Assembly: GCF_014083945.1 (NCBI RefSeq)
Contig: NZ_CP046444.1
Span: 1,054,001-1,118,000, forward strand
Length of the DNA stretch: 64,000 bases
Direction of reading: 5' to 3'
Source: Granulicella sp. 5B5
GTDB taxonomy: Bacteria > Acidobacteriota > Terriglobia > Terriglobales > Acidobacteriaceae
Position numbers and translations under genes: made by a program. Below, one piece after another: positions 53,375 through 61,590 of this stretch (positions are counted from its first letter, which is position 1; each line of letters opens with the position of its first letter). The notes under the pieces are model-generated. The model saw only the letters and a program-made list of their open reading frames with translations. It was not told where the DNA came from and searched no databases.

Positions 53375-54298
53375 TCAAACCCCCGGCGCCCAAGTCCACC
53401 CCTCCACCCCATGCAGCGGCTCCCGCGGCTTCGGCAGCGACACAAACTCCGCGCGCCGTTCCGCCATCACCATCGTCGTCACCAGCGCATCGAAGGCATC
53501 TTCGCTTCCCTTAGCCTTCTCCATCACCCCACGCGAAAGCTCCCGATACTCCGTACTCTCGCTGCGCTTCTTCGCTAAGTACGCCGTCCGAGCCTCCGCA
53601 CTCGACTTCCGCACCGCCCCAGTATTCAGCCGCGTATAGATCTCCACCACCAGCGGACACGGCTTCTTCAAACCCAGCGCCGGCCGGTCAAACGGCCACA
53701 CCCGAAACCCCGCCGCCCGCAGCTTCAACAACACACCAAACCCGCGCAACGACGCCGTCCCCACGCTCCCTGCTCCGCCAATCTGAAACACACTCTTCGG
53801 CGCAATGCCTCTCACCCGCGCCTGCCGCTCTGCCTCAGGAATCAGCGCCGCCAGCTTGCAATCAATATCCGTCGCCCGCAACATCCTGTGCAGTTTCTCC
53901 CCCGAAAACTCCTCGGGCCGCTTATGAGGCTTCCCCCAGAATCTTCGATCTACACTCTCGCGCCCCAACCACCGCTCCACAAACCCCTCGCGCTCCGCCA
54001 GCTCCCAGAACTCCGGCCCACTCGCCGCACCATGCTCGCCGCTCACAAACCACGCCGGAAACCCAAAGCAAAAATCGAACCCCACCACCATCCGCGGAGT
54101 CTCCTTCGCCAGCTCCATCAACCACTCCGCAATCTCCACCCGAGTCCGCCCACTCTCCAGCCTTACCCGCTCGCCCTCAGTCCATACTCCCGCCCAGATA
54201 TGCCGCCGCTGCCCCGCCGCATCCACCCTGCCCGACCAGTCAATCCCCACCACCCGTTCAACTTGTCTGTCATTCCCGAAGGGAATCTGCTTCCTCAT
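53375..54298 (-). CDS. DUF429 protein (predicted RNase H-fold nuclease)
   Basis: DUF429 family protein of 307 residues. The RNase H-like start VVGIDWSG supplies the first acidic residue, with MVVGFDFCFGFPAWF near residue 70 and the C-terminal EDAFDALVTTMVMAERRAEF helix carrying Asp/Glu as in Holliday-resolvase-like nucleases; activity unproven. Start assigned to ATG 54298 after CAGGAG. The first ten residues (MRKQIPFGNDRQ) are encoded by a class B dispersed repeat, so the original start may have been a GTG near the VVGIDWSG codons. Confidence 0.8.
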   Translation of the reverse strand: MRKQIPFGNDRQVERVVGIDWSGRVDAAGQRRHIWAGVWTEGERVRLESGRTRVEIAEWLMELAKETPRMVVGFDFCFGFPAWFVSGEHGAASGPEFWELAEREGFVERWLGRESVDRRFWGKPHKRPEEFSGEKLHRMLRATDIDCKLAALIPEAERQARVRGIAPKSVFQIGGAGSVGTASLRGFGVLLKLRAAGFRVWPFDRPALGLKKPCPLVVEIYTRLNTGAVRKSSAEARTAYLAKKRSESTEYRELSRGVMEKAKGSEDAFDALVTTMVMAERRAEFVSLPKPREPLHGVEGWTWAPGV

Positions 54299-54400
54299 TG
54301 GCTCCTGCCCCTTTTCGACCTCACCATCACTCAGGTACCCCGACGCTTCAGCGTCGGGTCTCATAGCCCACAAAAAATAGAGGGGCTTTAGCCCGGAGGT
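54269..54400. repeat. Class B hairpin followed by class D double hairpin
   Basis: Class B (54269-54290) overlaps the DUF429 5' end. Class D (54331-54400) has arms CCCGACGC/GCGTCGGG with loop TTCA, GGTCTCATAGCCC, then GGGGC-TTTA-GCCC. Confidence 0.8.
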
Positions 54401-54431
54401 TTGCTTTTCACTACTGTCTCTCCACTACTGT

Positions 54432-54983
54432 CTACTCACTATCGACAACGTCGATCTCCTCCACCTCCGCGCCCCACCCTCTCAACACCTTCCAAACCGT
54501 CTTCGTCGAAAACCCCGCAGCCATCAGCCGACGCATCGCCCGCGCCGTCTCCTTGTCATCCTCCGGCTTCTTCATCCGCTTGCGTTCGACATATGCCTTC
54601 GCCAGCGCGACCTCATCCACATCCTCATACGCCGCCGTCAACGCAACACTCGCGGTCTCGCCGCCGATACCTTTCTGCATCAACCCCTGCTGCACGCGCC
54701 GCTTGCCGAACTTTTCATTCTCCTGCCGCAGCCGCGTATAGTCAGCAGCGAAGCGCTCATCGCTCAGGTAGCCATACTCCTTCAGCTTGATCATCACGGC
54801 CTCAACCGCAGCCTGCCCATCCTCACCCGGCTCCGCACGCTGCAGCATCAGCCGCCGCAAGTCGCGCTCGCTCTTCATCCGAGACCCCAGCGACTTCACC
54901 GCATACTCCAGCAGCCCCGCCACATCCAGCGGCGCCCGCACCTTCTTCGTCTTACCGAAACCAGTTGCTCTGCCAAAAGCCAT
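54432..54983 (-). CDS. recX: Regulatory protein RecX
   Basis: Inhibitor and modulator of RecA filaments, made of three-helix repeats. Family segments visible: LEYAVKSLGSRMKSERDLRRLML, IKLKEYGYLSDERFAADYTRLRQE, KFGKRRVQQGLMQKGI and a C-terminal RAMRRLMAAGFSTKTVWKVL. 183 residues from ATG 54983. The N-terminal 20 residues are basic and Gly-rich. recA is not adjacent. Short repetitive ACTACTGTCT-type sequence lies at its 3' side. Confidence 0.92.
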   Translation of the reverse strand: MAFGRATGFGKTKKVRAPLDVAGLLEYAVKSLGSRMKSERDLRRLMLQRAEPGEDGQAAVEAVMIKLKEYGYLSDERFAADYTRLRQENEKFGKRRVQQGLMQKGIGGETASVALTAAYEDVDEVALAKAYVERKRMKKPEDDKETARAMRRLMAAGFSTKTVWKVLRGWGAEVEEIDVVDSE

Positions 54984-55061
54984 ACCCCGCAGTCTACGCC
55001 GCCCCTTCAACCAATTCCCGACCAAACCCGTCTATCCTGTTGAAGACCGCACCCACATGCT

Positions 55062-55106
55062 GGGTGCCCCATCTTCGCGACGGCTTCATCGTCGCTAAGG
55101 TGGGCT
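55062..55106. repeat. Dispersed hairpin repeat, class C copy
   Basis: Outer arms CCCATCTT/AAGGTGGG, inner GCGAC/GTCGC, loop GGCTTCATC, directly before the LolA-like gene. Confidence 0.8.
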
Positions 55107-55126
55107 GTACAGACTCCGACTCGCCC

Positions 55127-55984
55127 ATGACCAGGCCTCTCCTCACTCTCGCTCTCATGGCTCTCGCCACCCCAGCCTTCGCCCAGGGCTTCGGCCCACT
55201 CGACCCCACGCCGCCCACCGGCATCACTATCCCCGAGATCATCCAGAAGATGGGCACACAGGAGTCCGCCTTCGCCGCCGCGCGCCTCGACTACACCTTC
55301 ACCCAGGACGTCAAATTCTTCACCATCTCCGACGACACCGGCAAGCCCGACGGCGAGTACCACCAGGTCACCGACATCTCCTTCGACGACGCCCACCACC
55401 GCGTCGAGCACGTCACCTTCGCCCCGCAGAACACACTCGAACGCGTCATCATGACCGAGAACGACATGAAGGACATCGAGAACAAGCTCCCCTTCGTCCT
55501 CACCTCGCCCGAGCTCCCCGAGTACAACCTCACCTACCTCGGCCGCCAGCACGTCGACGACCTCGACACCTACGTCTTCGACTGCGCCCCCAAGCAGTTC
55601 GTCAAAGGCCAGCGCTACTTCCAGGGCAAGGTCTGGCTCGACGTCATCGACAACGAGATCGTCCTCATCAACGGCATGACCGTCCCCCAGGACACCCGCG
55701 CCGGCCACGAAGACCTCTCACCGCCCTACACCACCTACTACGAGCAGGTCGACGGCAAATACTGGTTCCCCACCTACACCAAGGCCGAGGGCATCCTCCA
55801 CTTCGCCGCCGCCCACGGCGCCCTCTCGCAGGACGTCCACGTCCGCTCCGTCGTCCGCTACACCAACTACAAGCGCTTCCACTCCAGCGTCACCATCCTC
55901 TTCAACGGCCAGGACATCAGCACCAACAAGGACGACTCCACCAAGCCCCAACCCACCACCTCACCCGCCAAACCGCAACCCTGA
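55127..55984 (+). CDS. Secreted LolA-like outer-membrane lipoprotein-sorting protein
   Basis: Exported protein of 285 residues. Signal peptide at 1-19 (ATPAFAQ). The mature part (LDYTFTQDVKFFTISDD, DTYVFDCAPKQFVKGQRYFQGKVWLD near 150-175, DGKYWFPTYTKAEGIL, VRSVVRYTNYKRFHSSV) has the curved-sheet pattern of LolA/outer-membrane lipoprotein-sorting families common in Acidobacteria. Paralogue of the gene at 9003. The C-terminal tail is Lys/Pro/Thr-rich. Start at ATG 55127, after a class C repeat. Precise substrate unknown. Confidence 0.75.
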   Translation: MTRPLLTLALMALATPAFAQGFGPLDPTPPTGITIPEIIQKMGTQESAFAAARLDYTFTQDVKFFTISDDTGKPDGEYHQVTDISFDDAHHRVEHVTFAPQNTLERVIMTENDMKDIENKLPFVLTSPELPEYNLTYLGRQHVDDLDTYVFDCAPKQFVKGQRYFQGKVWLDVIDNEIVLINGMTVPQDTRAGHEDLSPPYTTYYEQVDGKYWFPTYTKAEGILHFAAAHGALSQDVHVRSVVRYTNYKRFHSSVTILFNGQDISTNKDDSTKPQPTTSPAKPQP

Positions 55985-56007
55985 CCCACCTCAAAAATCA
56001 AAAGTTA

Positions 56008-56070
56008 CGCCACAACTCCCGTGGCGTAACTTCGCGTTTCTCTTCGCGAACTTTGCGGGAAAGTCTTTGC
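56008..56070. repeat. Class E repeat (TTTGCG-type)
   Basis: TTACGCCACAAC/GTGGCGTAA hairpin followed by CGCGAACTTTGCGGGAA. Lies between convergent genes. Confidence 0.55.
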
Positions 56071-56086
56071 CGCTGCCTGTTCTCCT

Positions 56087-56734
56087 CTACGCCGCCGTCT
56101 CATTCTCAAAGTAAAGATACTTCCGCCAGTTCGCATCCGCGGACCCAATCATCCGCATAATATGCCGCGACGTATGCAGCGAGAACGGCCGTGGCTCACG
56201 CAGCAGCCGCATCTCCGTCAGCTCATGCAGCATCTGGTTGCCCTTCCGCCGATTGCAGTCCTTGCAGCACGCCACCAGGTTCTCCCACGTCGAAAGCCCG
56301 CCCCGCGACCGCGGAATCACATGGTCCAGCGTCAGCTCCGCCGCCGTCAGCACCTTCTGGCAGTACTGGCACGTATTGCGGTCGCGCAGCAGAATGTTCT
56401 TCCGGCTCAGCGCCCGTGTCTGGTGCGGAATCCGCCGGTACTCCAGCAAACGAATCACGCTCGGCATCTGCAGGTTCATCCTGTGCGAATGAAGAACCGC
56501 CCCCTGCTCCTCCTCCGTGCGCGCGATCCCCTTCAACACCAGCACCAGCGCCCGCCTCGCGCCGCAGATGTTGATTGGCTCATAGCTCGCATTCAGCACC
56601 AGCACCGGCGTCTGCATCGCCGGCTGCCGAAACACGCCCATCCGTATATCGATCGCCTCCGCCCGCGCCGTTCCCGGCACCGGATGAGTCGTGTGATGTC
56701 TATTGCCCGTCCGCTTTGTCCGCCCAGCCTGCAT
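56087..56734 (-). CDS. HNH endonuclease-domain protein
   Basis: HNH nuclease-like protein of 215 residues. A first domain ([28 protein letters not shown]) precedes the zinc-supported HNH module with [16 protein letters not shown] (catalytic His) and [12 protein letters not shown] near residues 118-165. This type is widespread and single-copy in many phyla; target unknown. The ATG at 56734 is preferred because GGAGG lies six bases upstream; later ATGs at 56641 and 56617 have no ribosome site. Confidence 0.9.
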   Translation of the reverse strand: MQAGRTKRTGNRHHTTHPVPGTARAEAIDIRMGVFRQPAMQTPVLVLNASYEPINICGARRALVLVLKGIARTEEEQGAVLHSHRMNLQMPSVIRLLEYRRIPHQTRALSRKNILLRDRNTCQYCQKVLTAAELTLDHVIPRSRGGLSTWENLVACCKDCNRRKGNQMLHELTEMRLLREPRPFSLHTSRHIMRMIGSADANWRKYLYFENETAA

Positions 56735-56809
56735 TCCTGCCCTCCGAGTTTTCTGCGTACCCTTGAATCTGCTTACCTTTGAAGTCTTTCTGCGTACCCT
56801 TGAAGATGT

Positions 56810-56862
56810 GTCATCTCGACCGAAGCATCGCAGCCTTATCGCGATGCGCAGTGGAGAGACCC
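56810..56862. repeat. Dispersed hairpin repeat, class A copy
   Basis: Stem GCATCGC/GCGATGC, loop AGCCTTATC. Just upstream TTCTGCGTACCCTTGAA is present twice (56751 and 56789). Confidence 0.85.
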
Positions 56863-56868
56863 GCTTCT

Positions 56869-57909
56869 CTACCCATCACTCCCGCCAAACCTTCTCTGCC
56901 GCGACACATCCGGCTCAACCAGCTTCGGCGACCACATCGCCACCTCCACCGGCTCCATCTGCTCACTCCGAGCGCTCTCCGGCTGCACCTTCGCCGCCGT
57001 CGCCACCCAAACCTTCGCCGCCCCCGCACGCATCAACACCCGCGCACACTCCCGAGCCGTCGCTCTGGTCGTCATAATGTCATCCACCAGCAGCACCTCA
57101 CGCCCGCGCAGCGCTTCACTCTTTACAACCCGAAACGCCCCACGCAAACTCGCCCTCCGCTCCTTCGGGGACGCCATAAAATACAGCGGCCTGGTGTTCT
57201 TCACGCGCACCAACACACCGCTCTCGATCCGCAGCCGCCACTCCGGCGTAGCCTTCTTCAGTCGCTTCACCGCAGCCCGCGCCAACAGCAGCGCCTGGTT
57301 ATAACCACGCTCCCGCTCGCGAGCGGCAAACAACGGCACCGGCACCACCACCAGCTCCTTCGCGGCTTCATCACACAGCATCATCGCCGCCCGCGCCACG
57401 CGCTCGCCCAGCACCAGTTCCGCCAGCGCACGACGTCCCGCAAACTTCAGCAGGTGCAGCATCTCGCGCATCTCATCGTCGTAGTCGCCGCTCGCCACGG
57501 CCCGTTCAAACTCTGGAGGAGCCAGCCTGCACATCGTGCACGCTCTCACGCCCATCGCCGCCGCAAACCGCGCGTCTTCAAGCCAAGAGGCTTCGCGCAT
57601 CCCCATCGCGTCCCCACAACGCGCACAAACCGTCTCATCCCGCTCCGCCGTCTCCGCGCCCACACGCGCCAGGCAGGCTTCGCAAACCCTCACCGTCCCC
57701 AAACGCCCCATCGCTCCGCCACACAGGCGGCACTCCGACGGCATCACCACACTTGCTAAATCGCTGACACTCGTCCAGACGGCCCCACCCGCCTGCTTTA
57801 CCGTCTGCTTGCCAAATCCGCCGCTACTTCGCAGCACGCGCGTAACAGCGCGCCATCCTGCCGCCCTCCGGCTCACAGCGAGCGAACCCTGGCCGGGCGG
57901 ACCACCCAT
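56869..57909 (-). CDS. ComF-family phosphoribosyltransferase-like protein
   Basis: ComF-type competence protein. Zinc-ribbon cysteines CRLCGG, CEACL, CARCGD and CTMC in the N-terminal third, then a PRTase domain with [38 protein letters not shown] (family signature) and the PRPP loop [13 protein letters not shown]. Such proteins help transformation with DprA, present at 51 kb. Start uncertain: ATG 57909 gives 346 residues, longer than the usual ~230; a GTG nearer the [16 protein letters not shown] segment is possible. Confidence 0.85.
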   Translation of the reverse strand: MGGPPGQGSLAVSRRAAGWRAVTRVLRSSGGFGKQTVKQAGGAVWTSVSDLASVVMPSECRLCGGAMGRLGTVRVCEACLARVGAETAERDETVCARCGDAMGMREASWLEDARFAAAMGVRACTMCRLAPPEFERAVASGDYDDEMREMLHLLKFAGRRALAELVLGERVARAAMMLCDEAAKELVVVPVPLFAARERERGYNQALLLARAAVKRLKKATPEWRLRIESGVLVRVKNTRPLYFMASPKERRASLRGAFRVVKSEALRGREVLLVDDIMTTRATARECARVLMRAGAAKVWVATAAKVQPESARSEQMEPVEVAMWSPKLVEPDVSRQRRFGGSDG

Positions 57910-58075
57910 CTCGAGTTGGACATCCTTCACGCTTTCGCTGCTGAAGACCGACCTTCCTCGCGGCAGTGCAAGAGAAACACCAGCTCTGCCCAATGAGCGC
58001 AGTATACCTGTGCCCTGTTAATGCTGCAATTCACAGCACCCGGTGAACCTCCCCGTATCCCACCGCGCCACCGCT

Positions 58076-58175
58076 CGGTACCCTGACGCTTCAGCGTCAG
58101 GTCTCATAGGCTCGACAGAAGAATAAGGGCTTTAGCCCTTCGCTACTTCCTATTTCCTACTTCCTATTTCCTGCT
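58076..58175. repeat. Class D double hairpin followed by degenerate heptad repeat
   Basis: Arms CCTGACGC/GCGTCAGG with loop TTCA, GGTCTCATAGGC, then AAGGGC-TTTA-GCCCTT. Next, CTTCCTATTTCCTACTTCC (58145 on) is a heptad repeat with CC rather than CCC tracts, before ctaB. Confidence 0.75.
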
Positions 58176-58199
58176 CCTGTATTCTTAAAAACACAGCCC

Positions 58200-59165
58200 G
58201 TGCCCACCACCGCCTCAGCTCCGGCCGCAGTCCCCGCCACGCCCCGCTCTGCCTCCCGCTCCACGCTGCTGGCCGACTACGCCATCCTCGTCAAGCCTCG
58301 CGTCTCGCTGATGGTCATCATCACCGCCGCTGCCGGCTTCTACCTCGGCTCGCTGGCGTCCGGCATCCCGCCCTTCAACCTCCTGCTCCTCAAAACCCTC
58401 ATCGGAGTAGCCCTCGTCACCGCCGGCTCCTCCGTTCTCAATCAGGCGCTTGAGCGCAACACCGACCTCCTCATGCCGCGCACCGCCTCCCGACCCATGG
58501 CACAGCGCCGCATCTCCTTCGCCCACGGCCTCGTTCTCGGCTTCCTCCTCGTCTGTGGAGGCTCCATCTACCTCGCCTGGGCCGTCACCGCTCTCACCGG
58601 CCTGCTTACACTTCTCACCGCCGTCGCCTACGTCGCCATTTACACCCCGCTCAAGCGCATCACCACACTCAACACCTTCATCGGGGCCTTCCCCGGCGCA
58701 CTGCCTCCGCTCATCGGCTGGACCGCCGCCCGCGGCCTCATCGAGTGGCCCGCCGTCGCTCTCTTCGCCATCCTCTTCGTCTGGCAGTTCCCTCACTTCA
58801 TGGCCATCGGCTGGCTCTACCGCAAGGACTACGGCGAAGCCGGCATCCGCGTCACCTCCACCCAGAGCTCTGCCGCCTGGGCCGCGCGCTCCTCCGCCGT
58901 GCAGGCTCTCGTCTACGCCATCCTCATGGTCCCCGTCAGTCTCTGGCCCTACTGGCTGCACCTCACCGGCCTGCCCTACGCCCTCGTAGCGACAGCCCTC
59001 GGCCTCTGGTACCTCGCCGCCACCATCCGTTTCTTCGCCATCACCCGCCACCCCAACGAGCCGAGCCGCACCATCGCCCGTCACCTCCTCAAAGTCTCCG
59101 TCATCTACCTGCCACTGCTCCTTATCGCCATGATGCTCAACGCCCATGGCCGCCTCCTCTTCTAA
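58200..59165 (+). CDS. ctaB: Protoheme IX farnesyltransferase (heme O synthase)
   Basis: UbiA-family prenyltransferase adding farnesyl to heme B to make heme O, precursor of the heme A needed by the aa3-type oxidase at 2.7 kb. Motifs: NQALERNTDLLMPRT with the Mg-diphosphate residues near 83-97, and FPHFMAIGWLYRKDYGEAGI near 200. About nine transmembrane helices, 321 residues. Start at GTG 58200 (no clear ribosome site). Followed by a DUF420 gene, another oxidase-assembly factor, after a class E repeat. Confidence 0.95.
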   Translation: MPTTASAPAAVPATPRSASRSTLLADYAILVKPRVSLMVIITAAAGFYLGSLASGIPPFNLLLLKTLIGVALVTAGSSVLNQALERNTDLLMPRTASRPMAQRRISFAHGLVLGFLLVCGGSIYLAWAVTALTGLLTLLTAVAYVAIYTPLKRITTLNTFIGAFPGALPPLIGWTAARGLIEWPAVALFAILFVWQFPHFMAIGWLYRKDYGEAGIRVTSTQSSAAWAARSSAVQALVYAILMVPVSLWPYWLHLTGLPYALVATALGLWYLAATIRFFAITRHPNEPSRTIARHLLKVSVIYLPLLLIAMMLNAHGRLLF

Positions 59166-59259
59166 CCGCCTTTCCCTTACTTGGCGAAACTTCGCTAACT
59201 CCGCGAACTTTGCGGGAACGCTCTTAGCCTCTGCCACCACGAAACTGAACCCAACGCCC

Positions 59260-59808
59260 ATGACGCAGCAAGACACAACCCGCACCCCACCCTCCATCAT
59301 CGCCGCCATCCTCGGCGTCAGCCTCGTCGCGTCTCTCTTCCTCGCCTGGCTGGTCTATTACCACCCACCCACCGACGCCGCCGGCCACCACCTCGCCTTC
59401 CTCCCCGAGCTCGACGCCGTTCTCAATGCCATCTGCGCCATCTTCCTCATCAATGGCTTCCGCCACATCCGCGCCCGCCGCATCGCCGCACACCGCAACA
59501 GCATGTTCGCGGCCTTCATCGTCTCCAGCGCCTTCCTCGTCGCCTACATCGCCAACCACGTCCTGCACGGCGACATCCTCTTCCCCACCACGCATCCCAC
59601 CGCGCGCCTCATCTACCTCTGGGTCCTTCTGCTCCCGCACATCCTGCTCGCAGTCGTCGCGCTGCCCATGATCCTGATCACTTTCTTCCTGTCACTCACA
59701 GGCCGCTTCCCCGCCCACAAAAAACTCGCCCGCTACACCTTCCCCATCTGGCTCTACGTCTCCGTCTCCGGCGTAGTCGTCTACGCCATGCTCGCCGCCT
59801 ACCGCTAA
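59260..59808 (+). CDS. DUF420 membrane protein (CtaM/YozB-like)
   Basis: Membrane protein of 182 residues with about five helices, in the DUF420 family. His-rich helix ends are conserved: LAFLPELDAVLNAICAIFLINGF, HIRARRIAAHRNSMF, IANHVLHGD and LLPHILLAVVALPMILITFF. In Firmicutes the DUF420 protein CtaM (YozB) is required for functional heme-copper oxidase, so an assembly role beside ctaB is likely. Start at ATG 59260, since the upstream frame passes through a class E repeat. Confidence 0.85.
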   Translation: MTQQDTTRTPPSIIAAILGVSLVASLFLAWLVYYHPPTDAAGHHLAFLPELDAVLNAICAIFLINGFRHIRARRIAAHRNSMFAAFIVSSAFLVAYIANHVLHGDILFPTTHPTARLIYLWVLLLPHILLAVVALPMILITFFLSLTGRFPAHKKLARYTFPIWLYVSVSGVVVYAMLAAYR

Positions 59809-59815
59809 ACCTTTC

Positions 59816-59850
59816 GCTACTCCCTATTCCCTACTCCCTGTTCTTCCCCC
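59816..59850 (+). repeat. Heptad CCC repeat with G-quadruplex potential, copy 4
   Basis: CCC tracts at 59822, 59829, 59836 and 59846, ending immediately before the next ATG at 59852. Confidence 0.75.
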
Positions 59851-59851
59851 T

Positions 59852-60079
59852 ATGCAAGACGACACAAAGACCATCCTCAAAACCGGCTCCACCATCTTCC
59901 TCACGGGAGTCGCCTCCGCCGCGCTCATGTACACCGTCTTCGGCGGAGTCACCAAACAGGGCCCGCACACCAACGGCGGCTGGCTCGCCCTCATGGTCGC
60001 CATGGGCTGCCTCCCCACCGGAGCCCTCACCCTCGTCCTCGGCCTCGCCAAACTCTTCGGCGACCTCCACCGCGACTAA
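59852..60079 (+). CDS. Small two-span membrane protein, unknown
   Basis: A 75-residue protein with two hydrophobic helices (about 14-32 and 42-66) joined by a Gly/His loop (KQGPHTNGG). No family recognised. It follows the DUF420 gene by 43 bases in the same direction, separated by a CCC heptad repeat that replaces a ribosome site. Co-occurrence with ctaB and DUF420 could mean an oxidase-related role, but this is guesswork. Confidence 0.6.
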   Translation: MQDDTKTILKTGSTIFLTGVASAALMYTVFGGVTKQGPHTNGGWLALMVAMGCLPTGALTLVLGLAKLFGDLHRD

Positions 60080-60102
60080 CCCCACCCCACATACCCCGAT
60101 GT

Positions 60103-60240
60103 GTCATCTCGACCGGAGTCCGCGCCCTTTGCGGACGTAGCGGAGAGACCTGCGGTTGCCCTTGCCGTTGCCTGTTCTACTCTGCGACCTTTGCGGGCTT
60201 TTACTTTGCGCCCTCTGCGTGAACGCTTTTGCCGCAGCGA
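60103..60240. repeat. Class A hairpin followed by class E repeat
   Basis: Class A (60103-60151): stem GTCCGC/GCGGAC with shortened loop GCCCTTT. Class E (60165-60240): CTCTGCGACCTTTGCGGGC and TACTTTGCGCCCTCTGCG. No gene in 60080-60353. Confidence 0.75.
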
Positions 60241-60353
60241 TGCGCCGCAGGCGCGAGCGTACCCCGGAGTAGCGGCATCGCTCCGGCGCGCTATCATCCT
60301 AAAAAGTTAGGACTAGGATCAAACTTCCCCAAACCTCAGCCGTCCAACCCCAC

Positions 60354-60542
60354 ATGTTCCCCAAGCCCCTTGCCGCGCTCATCCTCCTCGACGCGCACGG
60401 CATCATCCGCGTCATCCAGCCCGTCGACGAGGCCGCCATCGCCCCCGGCAGCACCATCGACTCCGCCATCGCCCAAGTCGGCTCAGCCTTCCCTTTCCGC
60501 CCACGGCCTGTCAACCCCAAGGTTCCCACACACACACCCTAA
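60354..60542 (+). CDS. Doubtful small ORF, 62 residues
   Basis: Contains LILLDAHGIIRVIQPVDEAA followed by a helix (TIDSAIAQVGS). The first part resembles the strand-turn-strand of thioredoxin/peroxiredoxin-fold proteins, so it may be a remnant. No ribosome site and a Pro-rich end; low confidence. Confidence 0.25.
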   Translation: MFPKPLAALILLDAHGIIRVIQPVDEAAIAPGSTIDSAIAQVGSAFPFRPRPVNPKVPTHTP

Positions 60543-60750
60543 ACCGATTACAAACAATACTTACGCACTCCAAACCAAAAACACTTTCCCCACCTCAACC
60601 TTCTATACTGGAACTAGGGGAGCTGACTCACTGGATAACTGGCAAACTGGCAACTGAAACCCGCAAACCAGGGGCAGGCTCGCTCTATCCTCTATCCCCT
60701 CTCCACTATCCGGCGTTGCCCAAAAAACTCTTCGTTTATCCCAAAAGCTT

Positions 60751-60801
60751 GTCATTTCGACCGGAGCATCGCGGTTTTATCGCGATGCGGAGCGGAGAAA
60801 C
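60751..60801. repeat. Dispersed hairpin repeat, class A copy
   Basis: Stem GCATCGC/GCGATGC, loop GGTTTTATC, flanks GTCATTTCGACCGGA and AGCGGAGAAACC. The gap 60543-61084 holds this repeat, a short-period CTATCCTCTATCCCCTCTCC stretch (60682-60712), and the ssb-proximal hairpin; no gene. Confidence 0.8.
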
Positions 60802-60932
60802 CCCTGTATTTGCAGTAGCGAGAGCCGAAGGCGCGAGCGTACCCCAACCGGACAACCGGAAATGGCGCACTTTTGGGGCAAAGCCCCCACTATCCCCTTT
60901 CTTTCCCATATCATACCCATAACTATATACAG

Positions 60933-60975
60933 AATCAGCCACTTACCCCCGGGATCACCCCGTAAGTCGCTGATT
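60933..60975. promoter_or_regulatory. Inverted repeat upstream of ssb
   Basis: Arms AATCAGCCACTTAC/GTAAGTCGCTGATT (13 of 14 pairs) with a 15-base C/G-rich loop, about 110 bases before the ssb start. It could be an RNA hairpin in the leader or an operator. Confidence 0.5.
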
Positions 60976-61084
60976 TCACTGGATACCTCCGCTACATAGG
61001 GGAGGGGGAGGGGATATCAGTTTCGTCCCGAAATTCCTCGCCCATCACTCTGCTATCCTCGACAACTGACAACGGAGAGCATCC

Positions 61085-61567
61085 ATGGCAAAAGGCGTTA
61101 ACAAAGTCTTCCTCCTCGGCAACCTCGGCAAAGACCCCGAGATCCGCACCACACCCAACGGCATGACCGTCGCCACCTTCACCCTCGCCACCGCCGAGCG
61201 CGCCAAGGGCGCCGACGGCCAGTGGGCCGACAAGACCGAGTGGCACAACCTCGTCGCCTTCCAGCGCACCGCCGAGATCATCCGCGACTACGTCAAGAAG
61301 GGCTCGCAGGTCTACATCGAAGGCAAACTCCAGACCCGCTCCTGGGACGACAAGGAGTCCGGCCAGAAGAAGTACCGCACCGAGATCCTCGTCAACGAGC
61401 TCACCCTGCTCGGCGGCCGCGGCGAAGGCGGCGGCAGCTCCTCCGGCAGCGGCTACTCCCGCTCCTCCTCCTCCGGATCATCCTCGTCAGCCTCCTACAG
61501 CGGCGGCAGCACCTCCACGCCCGACTACGCCGACCAGCAGATCACCGACGACGACATCCCGTTCTAG
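61085..61567 (+). CDS. ssb: Single-stranded DNA-binding protein
   Basis: OB-fold SSB for replication, repair and recombination. KVFLLGNLGKDPEIR at the N-terminus, TEWHNLVAFQRTAEI and YIEGKLQTRSW in the core, a Gly/Ser-rich flexible linker (about 112-145) and the acidic tail ending DDDIPF that recruits partner proteins. 160 residues. ACGGAGAGCATCC precedes the ATG. Not adjacent to rpsF/rpsR as in many bacteria. A 14-bp hairpin lies upstream. Confidence 0.97.
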   Translation: MAKGVNKVFLLGNLGKDPEIRTTPNGMTVATFTLATAERAKGADGQWADKTEWHNLVAFQRTAEIIRDYVKKGSQVYIEGKLQTRSWDDKESGQKKYRTEILVNELTLLGGRGEGGGSSSGSGYSRSSSSGSSSSASYSGGSTSTPDYADQQITDDDIPF

Positions 61568-61590
61568 CGCCTCTGTCAGGGCCTCTCCGC

